Positions 7,165 to 14,412 of a stretch of 16,445 nucleotides of DNA are shown here, piece by piece. Positions within the stretch are counted from its first letter, which is position 1. Every line of letters starts with the position of its first letter. The DNA lies in the NCBI GenBank assembly GCA_039182715.1, contig JBCDBY010000070.1:1-16445 (forward strand), read 5' to 3'. This DNA is from JBCDBY01 sp039182715. Its GTDB lineage: Bacteria; Planctomycetota; PLA2. The notes under the pieces are model-generated. The model was not told where the DNA came from and searched no databases. It was given only the letters and a program-made list of their open reading frames with translations. The position numbers and the translations under genes are program-made.

Positions 7165-7516
7165 GTGCGGATCCGCTCGAAAGCCGGGCCATTCCGCACG
7201 GCGGGACCGCTCCTCCGGCGAGCGCGACGGCGCAAGCTCGTGCCGCCCCGGGACTTACGGCGACCGACGGTTTTTGGTTTCCCTGACGATCTCGATCGGT
7301 ACGCTTCTTGATCTAAGCAAGCCGCTGGCACGTGCCCGGGTACTGGGTTGGGCAGGCTGACAGCGCCCCCACGCGGGGTTCTCGCGCAGGGTCTTGCCGA
7401 CCGCCCGCCCGCCTCCTCGGAGCGCGGGCGGCGCGCGTCGCCTTCTTCGTCGCGCGCCGTCCCGATCCCGTTTCTTCCTGTTGCTGGCGCGCCGGGACTC
7501 CGCCATAGTGGCCCGT
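7165..7516 (+). other. Intergenic region upstream of the flavoprotein operon
   Basis: About 350 bases with no convincing gene. It holds a 10-bp palindrome GGCACGTGCC (7327-7336), a GC hairpin CCGCCCGC (7401-7408) with GCGGGCGG (7424-7431), and the putative promoter just before the flavoprotein. ORFs crossing it are extensions or shadows with arginine- and proline-rich translations. Confidence 0.5.
7481..7509 (+). promoter_or_regulatory. Candidate promoter for a leaderless flavoprotein mRNA
   Basis: TTGCTG (7481-7486) and CATAGT (7504-7509) are spaced by 17 bases. Initiation about seven bases past the -10 falls on or next to the ATG at 7517. No Shine-Dalgarno sequence precedes that ATG, which fits a leaderless transcript. 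The match is moderate (3 of 6 and 4 of 6 to the sigma70 consensus). Confidence 0.35.
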
Positions 7517-8833
7517 ATGAGCGCAGAGAGCGGACACCACTTCGTCGCCATCGTCGGCGGCGCGGTCTCCGGCTCGGTGGCCGCCGAGATCCTCGCGGAC
7601 GCCGGTGTCGAGGTCGCCGTCATCGAACAGCATGAGCGCCCCTACGGCAAGATCGAGGACGGCCTCCCGCGCTGGCACGCAGTGCAGCGCAAGAAGGAGT
7701 ACGGCAAGGTCGCCGAGCGCCTCACGCGTCCGAACGTGCACTACATCCCGTGCACGAAGCTGGGACGCGACGTCACCTTCGAGGAGCTCACGCGTGAGGT
7801 CGGGTTGAGCGCCGTGCTGCTCGCCAACGGCGCGTGGCGCGACCGGCCGTTCCCGGTGCCCCATGCGGATCGCTGGGTCGGGCGCGGACTCGAGTACCAG
7901 AACCCGCTCATCGGATGGTTCAACCATCGCAACGAGAAGGAGTATCACGGCCGCTGGATCGAGATCCCGCAGGGCGCGGCGGTCTTCGGCGGCGGGCTCG
8001 CCTCCATCGACGTCGTGAAGATCTGCCAGCTCGAGAACTTCGGTCGCGCGATCCGCGACCGCGGGCTCGAGTGGGACATGCACGCCTGCGAGAAGAAGGG
8101 CATCGAGAAGCACTGCGCCGATCTCGGCATCGACGACTGGACGGAACTCGGCGTGGAACCGTGCACGCTCTACTACCGTCGCCGCATCGACGACATGCCG
8201 CTCGCGCAGCCGCCCGGGAACGCGACGCCGGAGCAGATGGAGAAGACCGTCAACGCGCGGCGCAAGCTGCTGGAGGTGGCGCAGAACAAGCTCAAGTTCA
8301 AGGTGCAGGACTGCACCGTCCCGCTCTCCTTCGTGATCGAGAGCGGCCACGTGCGCGGCGTCGAGCTGCAGCGCACCGAGGTCGTGGACGGCCGCGCGGT
8401 GCCGGCCCCGGGCAGCGAGGAGACGATCCGCACCGACATGGTGATTTCCTCCATCGGATCGCTGCCGGAGCCGATTCCGGGCGTCCCCATGAAGGGCCAC
8501 CACTACCGCTGGGAGGACTGGGACCTCGGCACGCTCGAGGGCTACGACGGCGTCTTCGCCGTGGGCAACGTGGTCACCGGCAAGGGCAACATCCGTGCGT
8601 CGCTGCAGCACGCGCAGATGGTGGCCGAGTACCTGCGGGAGAACTACTTCCGCGGCGCGCTCGGCGCCGCGTCGGCGGAGGTCGTCAAGCAGCACCTGGA
8701 GGCGAAGGACCCGTTGCCGCCCGAAAAGATCGAGCAGATTCGCGAACTGGTGCGCGCGCGCCAGACGCGCGTCGGGTACGACGGGGACTTCACGACATGG
8801 ATCGAGAAGCACACGCCGCCGGACCTGGAGTAG
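7517..8833 (+). CDS. FAD/NAD(P)-dependent oxidoreductase, ferredoxin-NADP reductase-like
   Basis: A 438-residue two-dinucleotide-fold flavoprotein resembling adrenodoxin-type ferredoxin-NADP reductases (FprA) and glutamate synthase small-chain relatives, which pass electrons between NAD(P)H and an iron-sulfur partner. Seen: an FAD fold at 10-35 (VAIVGGAVSGSVAAEIL then VEVAVIEQ), a PYGKIEDGLPRWH block at about 44-56 like the PYG segment of FprA, an NAD(P) fold around 156-163 (VFGGGLAS), and a late FAD block VFAVGNVVTGKGNI from 346. The first glycine motif is GGAVSG, not the usual GxGxxG. ATG 7517 is chosen because the FAD fold starts nine residues in; an in-frame ATG at 7394 would add an arginine-rich leader of no known type. 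The gene ends 37 bases inside the next. The electron partner is not evident. Confidence 0.85.
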   Translation: MSAESGHHFVAIVGGAVSGSVAAEILADAGVEVAVIEQHERPYGKIEDGLPRWHAVQRKKEYGKVAERLTRPNVHYIPCTKLGRDVTFEELTREVGLSAVLLANGAWRDRPFPVPHADRWVGRGLEYQNPLIGWFNHRNEKEYHGRWIEIPQGAAVFGGGLASIDVVKICQLENFGRAIRDRGLEWDMHACEKKGIEKHCADLGIDDWTELGVEPCTLYYRRRIDDMPLAQPPGNATPEQMEKTVNARRKLLEVAQNKLKFKVQDCTVPLSFVIESGHVRGVELQRTEVVDGRAVPAPGSEETIRTDMVISSIGSLPEPIPGVPMKGHHYRWEDWDLGTLEGYDGVFAVGNVVTGKGNIRASLQHAQMVAEYLRENYFRGALGAASAEVVKQHLEAKDPLPPEKIEQIRELVRARQTRVGYDGDFTTWIEKHTPPDLE

Positions 8834-10554
8834 ACGACACGAATCGCCCGCCGCGCGCGCCGCGGGTCACGCCGGAGGGCACCACGTTCTTCGTGACGGC
8901 CCGGGACGCGCCGCGCGTCTTCCTGCTGCTCGATGATCGCGTCCTGCCGTTCGAGGACGGCGAGCTGTTCGTGCCGGACGTACGACCGGGGCAGCACTAC
9001 GCCTTCGCCGTCGATCCGGCACTCCCGCTCGTCGATCCCCACGCCCTGCTGCTCGACCGCAGCCACCGGCACCCGTCGGTCGTGGCCCCGCCGGTGGAGC
9101 CGATCGCATGGCAGCGGCCGGGCCACGAGTTGGCCGATGCGGTGATCTACGAGCTGCACGTGCGCGGCTTCACGATGCGGGCGGACGTGGCGCACCCCGG
9201 CACCTACGGCGCGCTGGGCGAACGCGCGCGCTACCTGCGCGACCTCGGCGTCACGACGGTCGAGCTGCTTCCCGTCCACGAGTTCGACGAGACCGAGAAC
9301 CACGGCAACTACTGGGGCTATTCGAGCTGGACCTGGTTCGCGCCCAACCGACGCTACGCCATCACCGATCCGATCGCCGAGTTCCGCGCGATGGTGCAGG
9401 CGCTGCACGCGCACGACATCGAGGTCGTGCTCGACGTGGTCTACAACCACACCGCGGAGCAGGACGCGGCGGGACCGGTGCTGCATCTCAAGGCACTCGA
9501 CTTCACGCACGCCTACGAGCCCGCCGACCGCACCGGTTGCGGCAACACGGTGAACCTCGCCGACCCCGTGATGATGCGCATGGTGCTCGACTCGCTGCGC
9601 TGGTGGCATCACGGCATGGGCGTGGACGGCTTCCGCTTCGATCTCGCGACGGTGCTGTCCGACGAGCTGATCCGCGCCATCGAGACCGATCCCGCGCTTC
9701 GTGACGCGCACCTGATCACCGAACCGTGGGACGCGGGGGGCGGATACCGCGTCGGTGACTGGCCGGGCCACGAACGCTGGGTGGTCTGGAACGATCGCTA
9801 CCGCGATGACGTGCGCCGCTTCTGGCTCGAGGAAAACCACGGCGCCGGCCTGCTGGCGACGCGCCTGAGCGGCAGTTCCGACCTCTTCTCGCAGGGTCCG
9901 CCGCGCAGCCTCAACTTCATCAGCGCACACGACGGTTTCACGCTGCGCGACATGGTCTCCTACGACGAGAAGCACAACCTCGCGAACGGCGAGCAGAATC
10001 GCGACGGCCGCGATCACGAGCCGAGCTGGAACCACGGCGTCGAGGGCGAGACCGACGACCCCGCCATTCGCGCCGCCCGCGCGCGGACGCAGCGCAACCT
10101 GTTGGCGACGCTGCTGCTGTCGCAGGGCGTGCCGATGCTGGTGGCGGGGGACGAGCGCGACCGCACGCAGGGCGGCAACAACAACCCGTACAACCAGGAC
10201 AACGAGACCTCGTGGCTCGACTGGTCGGCCGGCGACCCCACGTTCGTGAAGGAGCTGATCGCGCTGCGTCGGTCCCACCGCGTCTTCCGGCGTCGCGTCT
10301 TCAAGCGCGACGAGGACGTCGACTGGTTCGGCCCCGAAGGCGCGCCCGCGGACTGGGACGCGACGCCCGCGCGGCTCGGCTACCACCTGAAGGGCGAGCG
10401 CGCCTGCTACGTCGCATTCAACCGTTCGAATGAGAGCTGCCGGTTCGCGCTGCCCGCCGGTCGACCGTGGCGCCTGCGGTTGACGACGGGCGAAGCGAGC
10501 ATCGAGAACGGCTTTCTCGTCGTGGACGGACCGTCGGTTACCGTGGCGCACTGA
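8797..10554 (+). CDS. glgX: Glycogen debranching enzyme, GH13 isoamylase/GlgX type
   Basis: Hydrolyses alpha-1,6 branch linkages in glycogen or limit dextrins in the cytoplasm. The 585 residues comprise a short N-terminal CBM48-like domain (about 25-85), a catalytic barrel and a C-terminal beta domain. Seen motifs: LDVVYNHT (Asp213, His218), GVDGFRFDLA (nucleophile Asp282), ITEPWD (acid/base Glu309), SAHDGFTLRDMV (Asp379), and the GlgX signature GGNNNPYNQDNETSWLDWS. It is shorter than the E. coli enzyme (657 aa), mainly through a trimmed N-terminus. The start ATG 8797 overlaps the flavoprotein by 37 bases in another frame. The frame is open further upstream, but only inside that gene with shadow-like sequence. 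A GTG at 8893 is possible but would cut the N-terminal domain. The stop overlaps the next start by one base. No other glycogen genes are in the window. Confidence 0.92.
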   Translation: MDREAHAAGPGVDDTNRPPRAPRVTPEGTTFFVTARDAPRVFLLLDDRVLPFEDGELFVPDVRPGQHYAFAVDPALPLVDPHALLLDRSHRHPSVVAPPVEPIAWQRPGHELADAVIYELHVRGFTMRADVAHPGTYGALGERARYLRDLGVTTVELLPVHEFDETENHGNYWGYSSWTWFAPNRRYAITDPIAEFRAMVQALHAHDIEVVLDVVYNHTAEQDAAGPVLHLKALDFTHAYEPADRTGCGNTVNLADPVMMRMVLDSLRWWHHGMGVDGFRFDLATVLSDELIRAIETDPALRDAHLITEPWDAGGGYRVGDWPGHERWVVWNDRYRDDVRRFWLEENHGAGLLATRLSGSSDLFSQGPPRSLNFISAHDGFTLRDMVSYDEKHNLANGEQNRDGRDHEPSWNHGVEGETDDPAIRAARARTQRNLLATLLLSQGVPMLVAGDERDRTQGGNNNPYNQDNETSWLDWSAGDPTFVKELIALRRSHRVFRRRVFKRDEDVDWFGPEGAPADWDATPARLGYHLKGERACYVAFNRSNESCRFALPAGRPWRLRLTTGEASIENGFLVVDGPSVTVAH

Positions 10555-11213
10555 TGGCCAACGAATCCACGCTTGTTTCCGCCGAACACTTCGCCTACAT
10601 CGCCGCACGCACCACGCAGGAGGACGACTTCCTGCGCACCCTGCGTACCGACGCGGAGCAGGCCGGCATCCCGCCGATCCAGATCGCGCCCGAGGAGGCC
10701 GCCTTCCTGCAGATCCTGCTGCGCCTGATCGGCGCGCGCGAGGTCGTCGAGGTCGGCACGCTCGCCGGCTATTCCGCGATCGCGATGGCGCGCGCCTTGC
10801 CCGAGGGCGGCCGCGTGCGCACGATCGAGTACGAGGCCATGCACGCCGCGTTCGCCCGCGACCGATTCGCACACAGCGATGTCGCGGGCAAGCTGGAGCT
10901 CTTCGAAGGCGCGGGCATGGACGTCCTGCCGCGCTTCGAGGACGACTCCGCCGACGTCGCCTTCCTCGACGCGGACAAGGCGAGCTACCCGCAGTACCTC
11001 GAAGAGGCGATTCGCATCGTGCGCCCCGGCGGCACGATCCTGGTCGACAACGCCTTCGCCTTCGGCGAGGTCCTCGAGGAGAACCCGACCGATCCGGAAG
11101 CACCGGCCGTCCAGGCCTTCAACGAACAGATCGCGAAGGACCCCCGCCTCCAGGCCGTCATCGTCCCCCTCGGCGACGGCCTGTGGCTCGCCGTCAACGC
11201 CCCCTCTTCCTGA
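10554..11213 (+). CDS. SAM-dependent O-methyltransferase, family 3 (CCoAOMT-like)
   Basis: A 219-residue soluble methyltransferase of the cation-dependent catechol/caffeoyl-CoA O-methyltransferase family. It would transfer a methyl group from S-adenosylmethionine to a hydroxyl on a small aromatic or related substrate. Seen: SAM-binding motif I VVEVGTLAGYSAIAMA (64-79), an acidic end of the next strand (TIEYE), the metal-ligand region FLDADKASYP (Asp139, Asp141) and LVDNAF (Asp165, Asn166), all in the order typical of the family. Length is normal. The start is fixed by ATG 10554, whose A is the last base of the glgX stop, so the two are probably translationally coupled. An upstream in-frame ATG (10467) lies wholly inside glgX. 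The substrate cannot be told, and why it sits after a debranching enzyme is unclear. Confidence 0.9.
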   Translation: MANESTLVSAEHFAYIAARTTQEDDFLRTLRTDAEQAGIPPIQIAPEEAAFLQILLRLIGAREVVEVGTLAGYSAIAMARALPEGGRVRTIEYEAMHAAFARDRFAHSDVAGKLELFEGAGMDVLPRFEDDSADVAFLDADKASYPQYLEEAIRIVRPGGTILVDNAFAFGEVLEENPTDPEAPAVQAFNEQIAKDPRLQAVIVPLGDGLWLAVNAPSS

Positions 11214-11262
11214 TGCACCTCTTCCATCAGAGAGTTTCCGTAACCGACGCCCAGACCGGGAC

Positions 11263-11835
11263 TTAGGGGCGCGGAGGTGCGGAATCAATCCCGCACCACT
11301 CGGCGCGCAGCAGGCCGTAGGCGAGGCCGTCGTAGCGCTTGCCGTCGACCGGGCGCGCTTCGCGAAAGCGCGCTTCCAGCCGGAAGCCGAGCTTCTCCGC
11401 GAGGCGCATCATGCGCTCGTTGCCGGACCAGGTGCGCATGTCGAGCCGGTGGTAGCCCTGCGCGAAGAGGTAGTCGCACCAGAGCGTGAGCGCCTCGCTC
11501 CCGTACCCGCGGCCCCACGCGTCGGGGTCGTAGATGTCGATGCCGACGCCCGGCCACTCCGTCGCTTCGCAGATCCAGTAGCGCGCCAACGTGCCGATCA
11601 GCTCGTCGTCGCCGCGGCGGGCGAGCACCACCCGACGCCGCGGGTCCTCCCACGCGCCGCTCTCGATACGCTCCTGGAGACCCTCGACATGGTCGCGCAC
11701 CCAGGTCGGATCGGGCGCGCCGAAGTAGGGCGCATCGAATTCCTGCCAACGCGCGCCCGGCTGCATCCAGCGCTCGTACGGCCCGAGATCCTTGGCGCGA
11801 AAGTCGCGCAGGCGCACGCGCTCGCCGTCGATCAT
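11263..11835 (-). CDS. GNAT-family N-acetyltransferase (RimJ/RimL type)
   Basis: A 190-residue acetyltransferase using acetyl-CoA, in the Acetyltransf_3 (RimJ/RimL) group that acetylates protein N-termini or small amines. Seen: an N-terminal beta strand IDGERVRLRDF, a central VGIDIYDPDAWGRGYGSEAL (98-116) with the acetyl-CoA pyrophosphate-binding GRGYGS loop, then RLDMRTWSGNERMMRLAEKLGF (130-151), the classic motif B with the N-x-R-x-x-x-x-x-E-K-x-G-F pattern. The start ATG (11835 on the minus strand) overlaps the TGA of the upstream gene by four bases, so translation is probably coupled. Longer versions of the frame run into that gene and translate to shadow sequence. It is convergent with the O-methyltransferase; the 49 bases between them hold no clear terminator. 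Substrate unknown. Confidence 0.9.
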   Translation of the reverse strand: MIDGERVRLRDFRAKDLGPYERWMQPGARWQEFDAPYFGAPDPTWVRDHVEGLQERIESGAWEDPRRRVVLARRGDDELIGTLARYWICEATEWPGVGIDIYDPDAWGRGYGSEALTLWCDYLFAQGYHRLDMRTWSGNERMMRLAEKLGFRLEARFREARPVDGKRYDGLAYGLLRAEWCGIDSAPPRP

Positions 11836-12668
11836 CGCAGCAGCGACTTCACCAGCTCGACGAAGAGTTTGCCGTCGCCCGCCGCGGGCCACGCCGCGTC
11901 GCGCAGCAGATCCTGGTCGCGCTCCGCGTGCATCTCGCAGTGCACCGCGGTCAGCACGCAGTTCTTGCCGGCCACGATCGCCGCGCGCCCATCGGGGTAG
12001 CGACGCAGCACCTTCCCGTCCTTGGTCTCGAACGCCGAGCCACCCGCGTAGACGACCTGCTCGCCCTTGTCGAGCGTGACCGCCGCACCCTTCGGCCAGA
12101 CGGCGATGTCGTTGAGCGGCCCGGTCGCCACGGCGTCCATCCGTCCCACCGGATAGCCGTACGAGCGACCCTCCCACACGACGCGGCTGCTCAGCAGATA
12201 GGCGCCCGCGCAGATTCCCAGCACGCGCTGCTTCGGATCGGAGAGCAGGGAGAGGTTCTCGGACCCGAGGTCCGCGATGATCGACGGCGCCCAGCCACCG
12301 GGGATGACGACGACCGCCCCACGCGGCCAGGTGAACGTATCGGCGAACACGACGCGGCAGGGGATGCGCGCCTCCTGCAGTCGGCGCACCGCCGCCTTCA
12401 TCGACGGCGGGAAGACCCCGCGGCCCCCGAAGACGACCACGCGCGGCTTCTTCACCGCCGCCTGCTTGCGCGCGAACTCCTGGTTGCTCGCGTACCAGAG
12501 CGCGTCGAGATAGGTCTGCGTCGGCACGAGCTGGTGCGTGGCCAGCTCCGCGGCCGTCAGCGCGCGCACCTTGCCGCCGTCGCGCACCTTCGCTTCGAGC
12601 AGCTGGAACGGGGTCGCGGCGGACGCGCCGACGACGAACAGAAGCAGGATTCCCAGTCGTGTCGCCAT
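11832..12668 (-). CDS. Exported class I glutamine amidotransferase-like protein (BPL_N type)
   Basis: A 278-residue protein with an N-terminal signal peptide (MATRLGILLLFVVGASAATP, no lipobox) and a Rossmann-like amidotransferase fold resembling the N-terminal domain found in eukaryotic biotin-protein ligases (BPL_N). Seen: VVVFGGRGV (77-85), a glycine turn VVIPGGWAP (120-128), the nucleophile elbow VLGICAGAYLLSS with Cys153, and a late AVHCEMHAE segment (His243, Glu245) that could complete a Cys-His-Glu triad. In such proteins the residues are kept but the reaction is mostly unknown. It is not a ligase, since the biotin-ligase catalytic domain is absent. Export to the periplasm is inferred from the signal peptide. 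It is the first gene of a two-gene minus-strand unit and shares a 55-bp divergent region with the carboxylase operon. Confidence 0.82.
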   Translation of the reverse strand: MATRLGILLLFVVGASAATPFQLLEAKVRDGGKVRALTAAELATHQLVPTQTYLDALWYASNQEFARKQAAVKKPRVVVFGGRGVFPPSMKAAVRRLQEARIPCRVVFADTFTWPRGAVVVIPGGWAPSIIADLGSENLSLLSDPKQRVLGICAGAYLLSSRVVWEGRSYGYPVGRMDAVATGPLNDIAVWPKGAAVTLDKGEQVVYAGGSAFETKDGKVLRRYPDGRAAIVAGKNCVLTAVHCEMHAERDQDLLRDAAWPAAGDGKLFVELVKSLLR

Positions 12669-12683
12669 CGCCCTAGCCTAGCC

Positions 12684-12711
12684 TTGCTCCGGTTCGGGGG
12701 GGTGTTATCGT
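12684..12711 (+). promoter_or_regulatory. Candidate promoter for the carboxylase operon
   Basis: TTGCTC (12684-12689) and TATCGT (12706-12711) are spaced by 16 bases within the 55-bp divergent gap 12669-12723. Transcription would begin about five bases before ATG 12724, and no Shine-Dalgarno is present, so the mRNA may be leaderless or nearly so. The -35 resembles that of the flavoprotein promoter (TTGCTG). On the other strand a TAGGCT hexamer lies six bases before the BPL_N start but has no good -35. Confidence 0.3.
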
Positions 12712-12723
12712 GCCCTCCCGCCC

Positions 12724-14412
12724 ATGCAAGAGAGCCTCTCGAGCCCCCCGCCGCACGAGCCGTTCGCGTCGGCCATCACCGACGAGACCCGCGCGAGCGA
12801 GGTGTACGAGTCCAACCGGCAGCTGGTCCTCCAGAAGCTCGTCGACCTGCGCACCATCGAGAACGAAACGCGCCAGGGAGGCGGCCCGCGCCGCATCGAG
12901 GCGCAGCACAGAAAGGGGCGCCTGACCGCGCGCGAGCGCATCGCGAAGCTGGTCGACGAGGGCAGCACCTTCCGCGAGCTCGGCATCCACGCCGCGCACG
13001 GGCTCTACGACGGCAAGGCGCCCGCCGCCGGGACCGTGACCGGCCTCGCCCGCATCGCCGGCCGGCTCTTCATGGTCATCGCGAACGACGCCACCGTCGC
13101 GTCGGGCGCGTTCTTCCCGATGACCGCCAAGAAGGTCATCCGCAACCAGAACATCGCGCTGCAGGCGCACCTGCCGACGATCTACCTCGTCGACTCCGCC
13201 GGCGTGAACCTGCCGATGCAGGACGAGGTCTTTCCCGACCAGGACGACTTCGGCCGGGTCTTCCGCAACAACGCGGTGCTCTCCGCGCAGGGCACGCCGC
13301 AGATCGCCGCCATCATGGGCATGTGCGTCGCGGGCGGCGCGTACCTGCCGATCATGTGCGACACGGTGCTCATGACCGAGGGCAGCGGCCTCTTCCTCGC
13401 CGGTCCCGACCTGGTCGCCAAGGCGGTCGGCAAGAAGTTCGATGCCGAGGAGATCGGCGGCGCCGAGCTGCATGCGGCGGTCTCGGGCACGATCGACTTC
13501 CGCGAGGAGGACGACGACGCCTGCATCGGCCGCATCCGCTCCATCGCCGGCACGCTCGCGCCGCCGCCGCCCGCGCCCTTCCGGCGCGACGCGCCCGCGG
13601 AGCCGACCCTCGACGCCGAGGATCTCGCCGCGATCGTGCCGACCGACCCGATGCAGCAGTACGACGTGCGCGAGGTGATCGCCCGCGTGGTCGACGACTC
13701 GTCGTTCACCGAGTACCGGCCCGAATACGGCAAGACGCTCGTATGCGCCTTCGCGCGCATCGACGGCTGGTCGGTCGGCATCGTCGCCAACCAGAAGCAG
13801 CACGTGCGCGACCCGGGCCAGCCGTGGCAGATGGGCGGCGTGATCTACGCGAGCAGCGCGGACAAGGCGGCGCGGTTCATCATGGACTGCAACCAGAACC
13901 GCATTCCGCTCGTCTTCCTGCACGACGTCAACGGCTTCATGGTCGGTCCCGACTCGGAGAAGCAGGGCATCATCCGCGCCGGCGCGAAGATGGTGAACGC
14001 GGTCTCGAACAGCGTCGTCCCGAAGATCAGCGTGATCATGGGCGGCTCCTTCGGCGCGGGCCACTACGCGATGTGCGGCAAGGCGTACGACCCCAACTTC
14101 ATCGTCGCGTGGCCGCAGGCGCGCTACTGCGTCATGGGCGCGGAGCAGGCGGCCGGCACCATCACGCAGGTGCGCCTCGCCGCGATGAAGCGCAAGGGCG
14201 CGGAGATCGACGAGCAGGAGCTCAACGAGTTCCACGCGCACGTACGCGAGAAGTACGAAGCGGAGACCGACCCGGTCTACGCCGCCGCGCGCCTCTGGCT
14301 GGACGCAATCATCGACCCGCGCGACACGCGCGCGTTCCTCTCGGACGCGCTGGAGGCGTGCGCCCACAAGACGGAGCTCGACCCCTTCCGGGTCGGGGTG
14401 CTGCAGACTTGA
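12724..14412 (+). CDS. Biotin-dependent acyl-CoA carboxylase, carboxyltransferase (beta) subunit
   Basis: A 562-residue carboxyltransferase of the methylcrotonyl-CoA carboxylase beta / glutaconyl-CoA type. It moves CO2 between carboxybiotin and an acyl-CoA. Seen: RRIEAQHRKGRLTARERI near residue 60, the N-lobe with VIANDATVASGAFFPMTAKK, IYLVDSAGVNLPMQDEVFPD and the oxyanion-hole loop MCVAGGAYLPIM (200-211), then the C-lobe with HDVNGFMVGPDSEKQGI, VIMGGSFGAGHYAMCGKAYDP (about 438-458) and VMGAEQAAG. The substrate is unresolved: overall order matches MCC-beta, but the C-lobe wording is also like uncharacterised glutaconyl-type subunits. No biotin carboxylase or biotin carrier gene is in the window. 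The ATG lacks a ribosome binding site; a leaderless mRNA is likely. The stop overlaps the next gene by four bases. Confidence 0.9.
   Translation: MQESLSSPPPHEPFASAITDETRASEVYESNRQLVLQKLVDLRTIENETRQGGGPRRIEAQHRKGRLTARERIAKLVDEGSTFRELGIHAAHGLYDGKAPAAGTVTGLARIAGRLFMVIANDATVASGAFFPMTAKKVIRNQNIALQAHLPTIYLVDSAGVNLPMQDEVFPDQDDFGRVFRNNAVLSAQGTPQIAAIMGMCVAGGAYLPIMCDTVLMTEGSGLFLAGPDLVAKAVGKKFDAEEIGGAELHAAVSGTIDFREEDDDACIGRIRSIAGTLAPPPPAPFRRDAPAEPTLDAEDLAAIVPTDPMQQYDVREVIARVVDDSSFTEYRPEYGKTLVCAFARIDGWSVGIVANQKQHVRDPGQPWQMGGVIYASSADKAARFIMDCNQNRIPLVFLHDVNGFMVGPDSEKQGIIRAGAKMVNAVSNSVVPKISVIMGGSFGAGHYAMCGKAYDPNFIVAWPQARYCVMGAEQAAGTITQVRLAAMKRKGAEIDEQELNEFHAHVREKYEAETDPVYAAARLWLDAIIDPRDTRAFLSDALEACAHKTELDPFRVGVLQT

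Noticed and set aside
7394..7516. Extended N-terminus for the flavoprotein
   Set aside because: The extra 41 residues are Arg/Pro/Ala rich, and the FAD fold begins just after ATG 7517, as expected for the family.
7834..8796. Upstream extension of the debranching-enzyme frame through the flavoprotein gene
   Set aside because: The translation there is arginine-rich shadow sequence, while the flavoprotein frame carries clear motifs. The GH13 protein begins sensibly at 8797.
11214..11262. Bidirectional terminator between the convergent O-methyltransferase and GNAT genes
   Set aside because: No stem with a T-run on either strand can be drawn in these 49 bases.
11928..14408. Upstream extension of the crotonase frame to form a 1088-residue fusion
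   Set aside because: It runs antisense to the BPL_N gene and out of frame through the carboxylase gene; only the part from TTG 14409 has family motifs.
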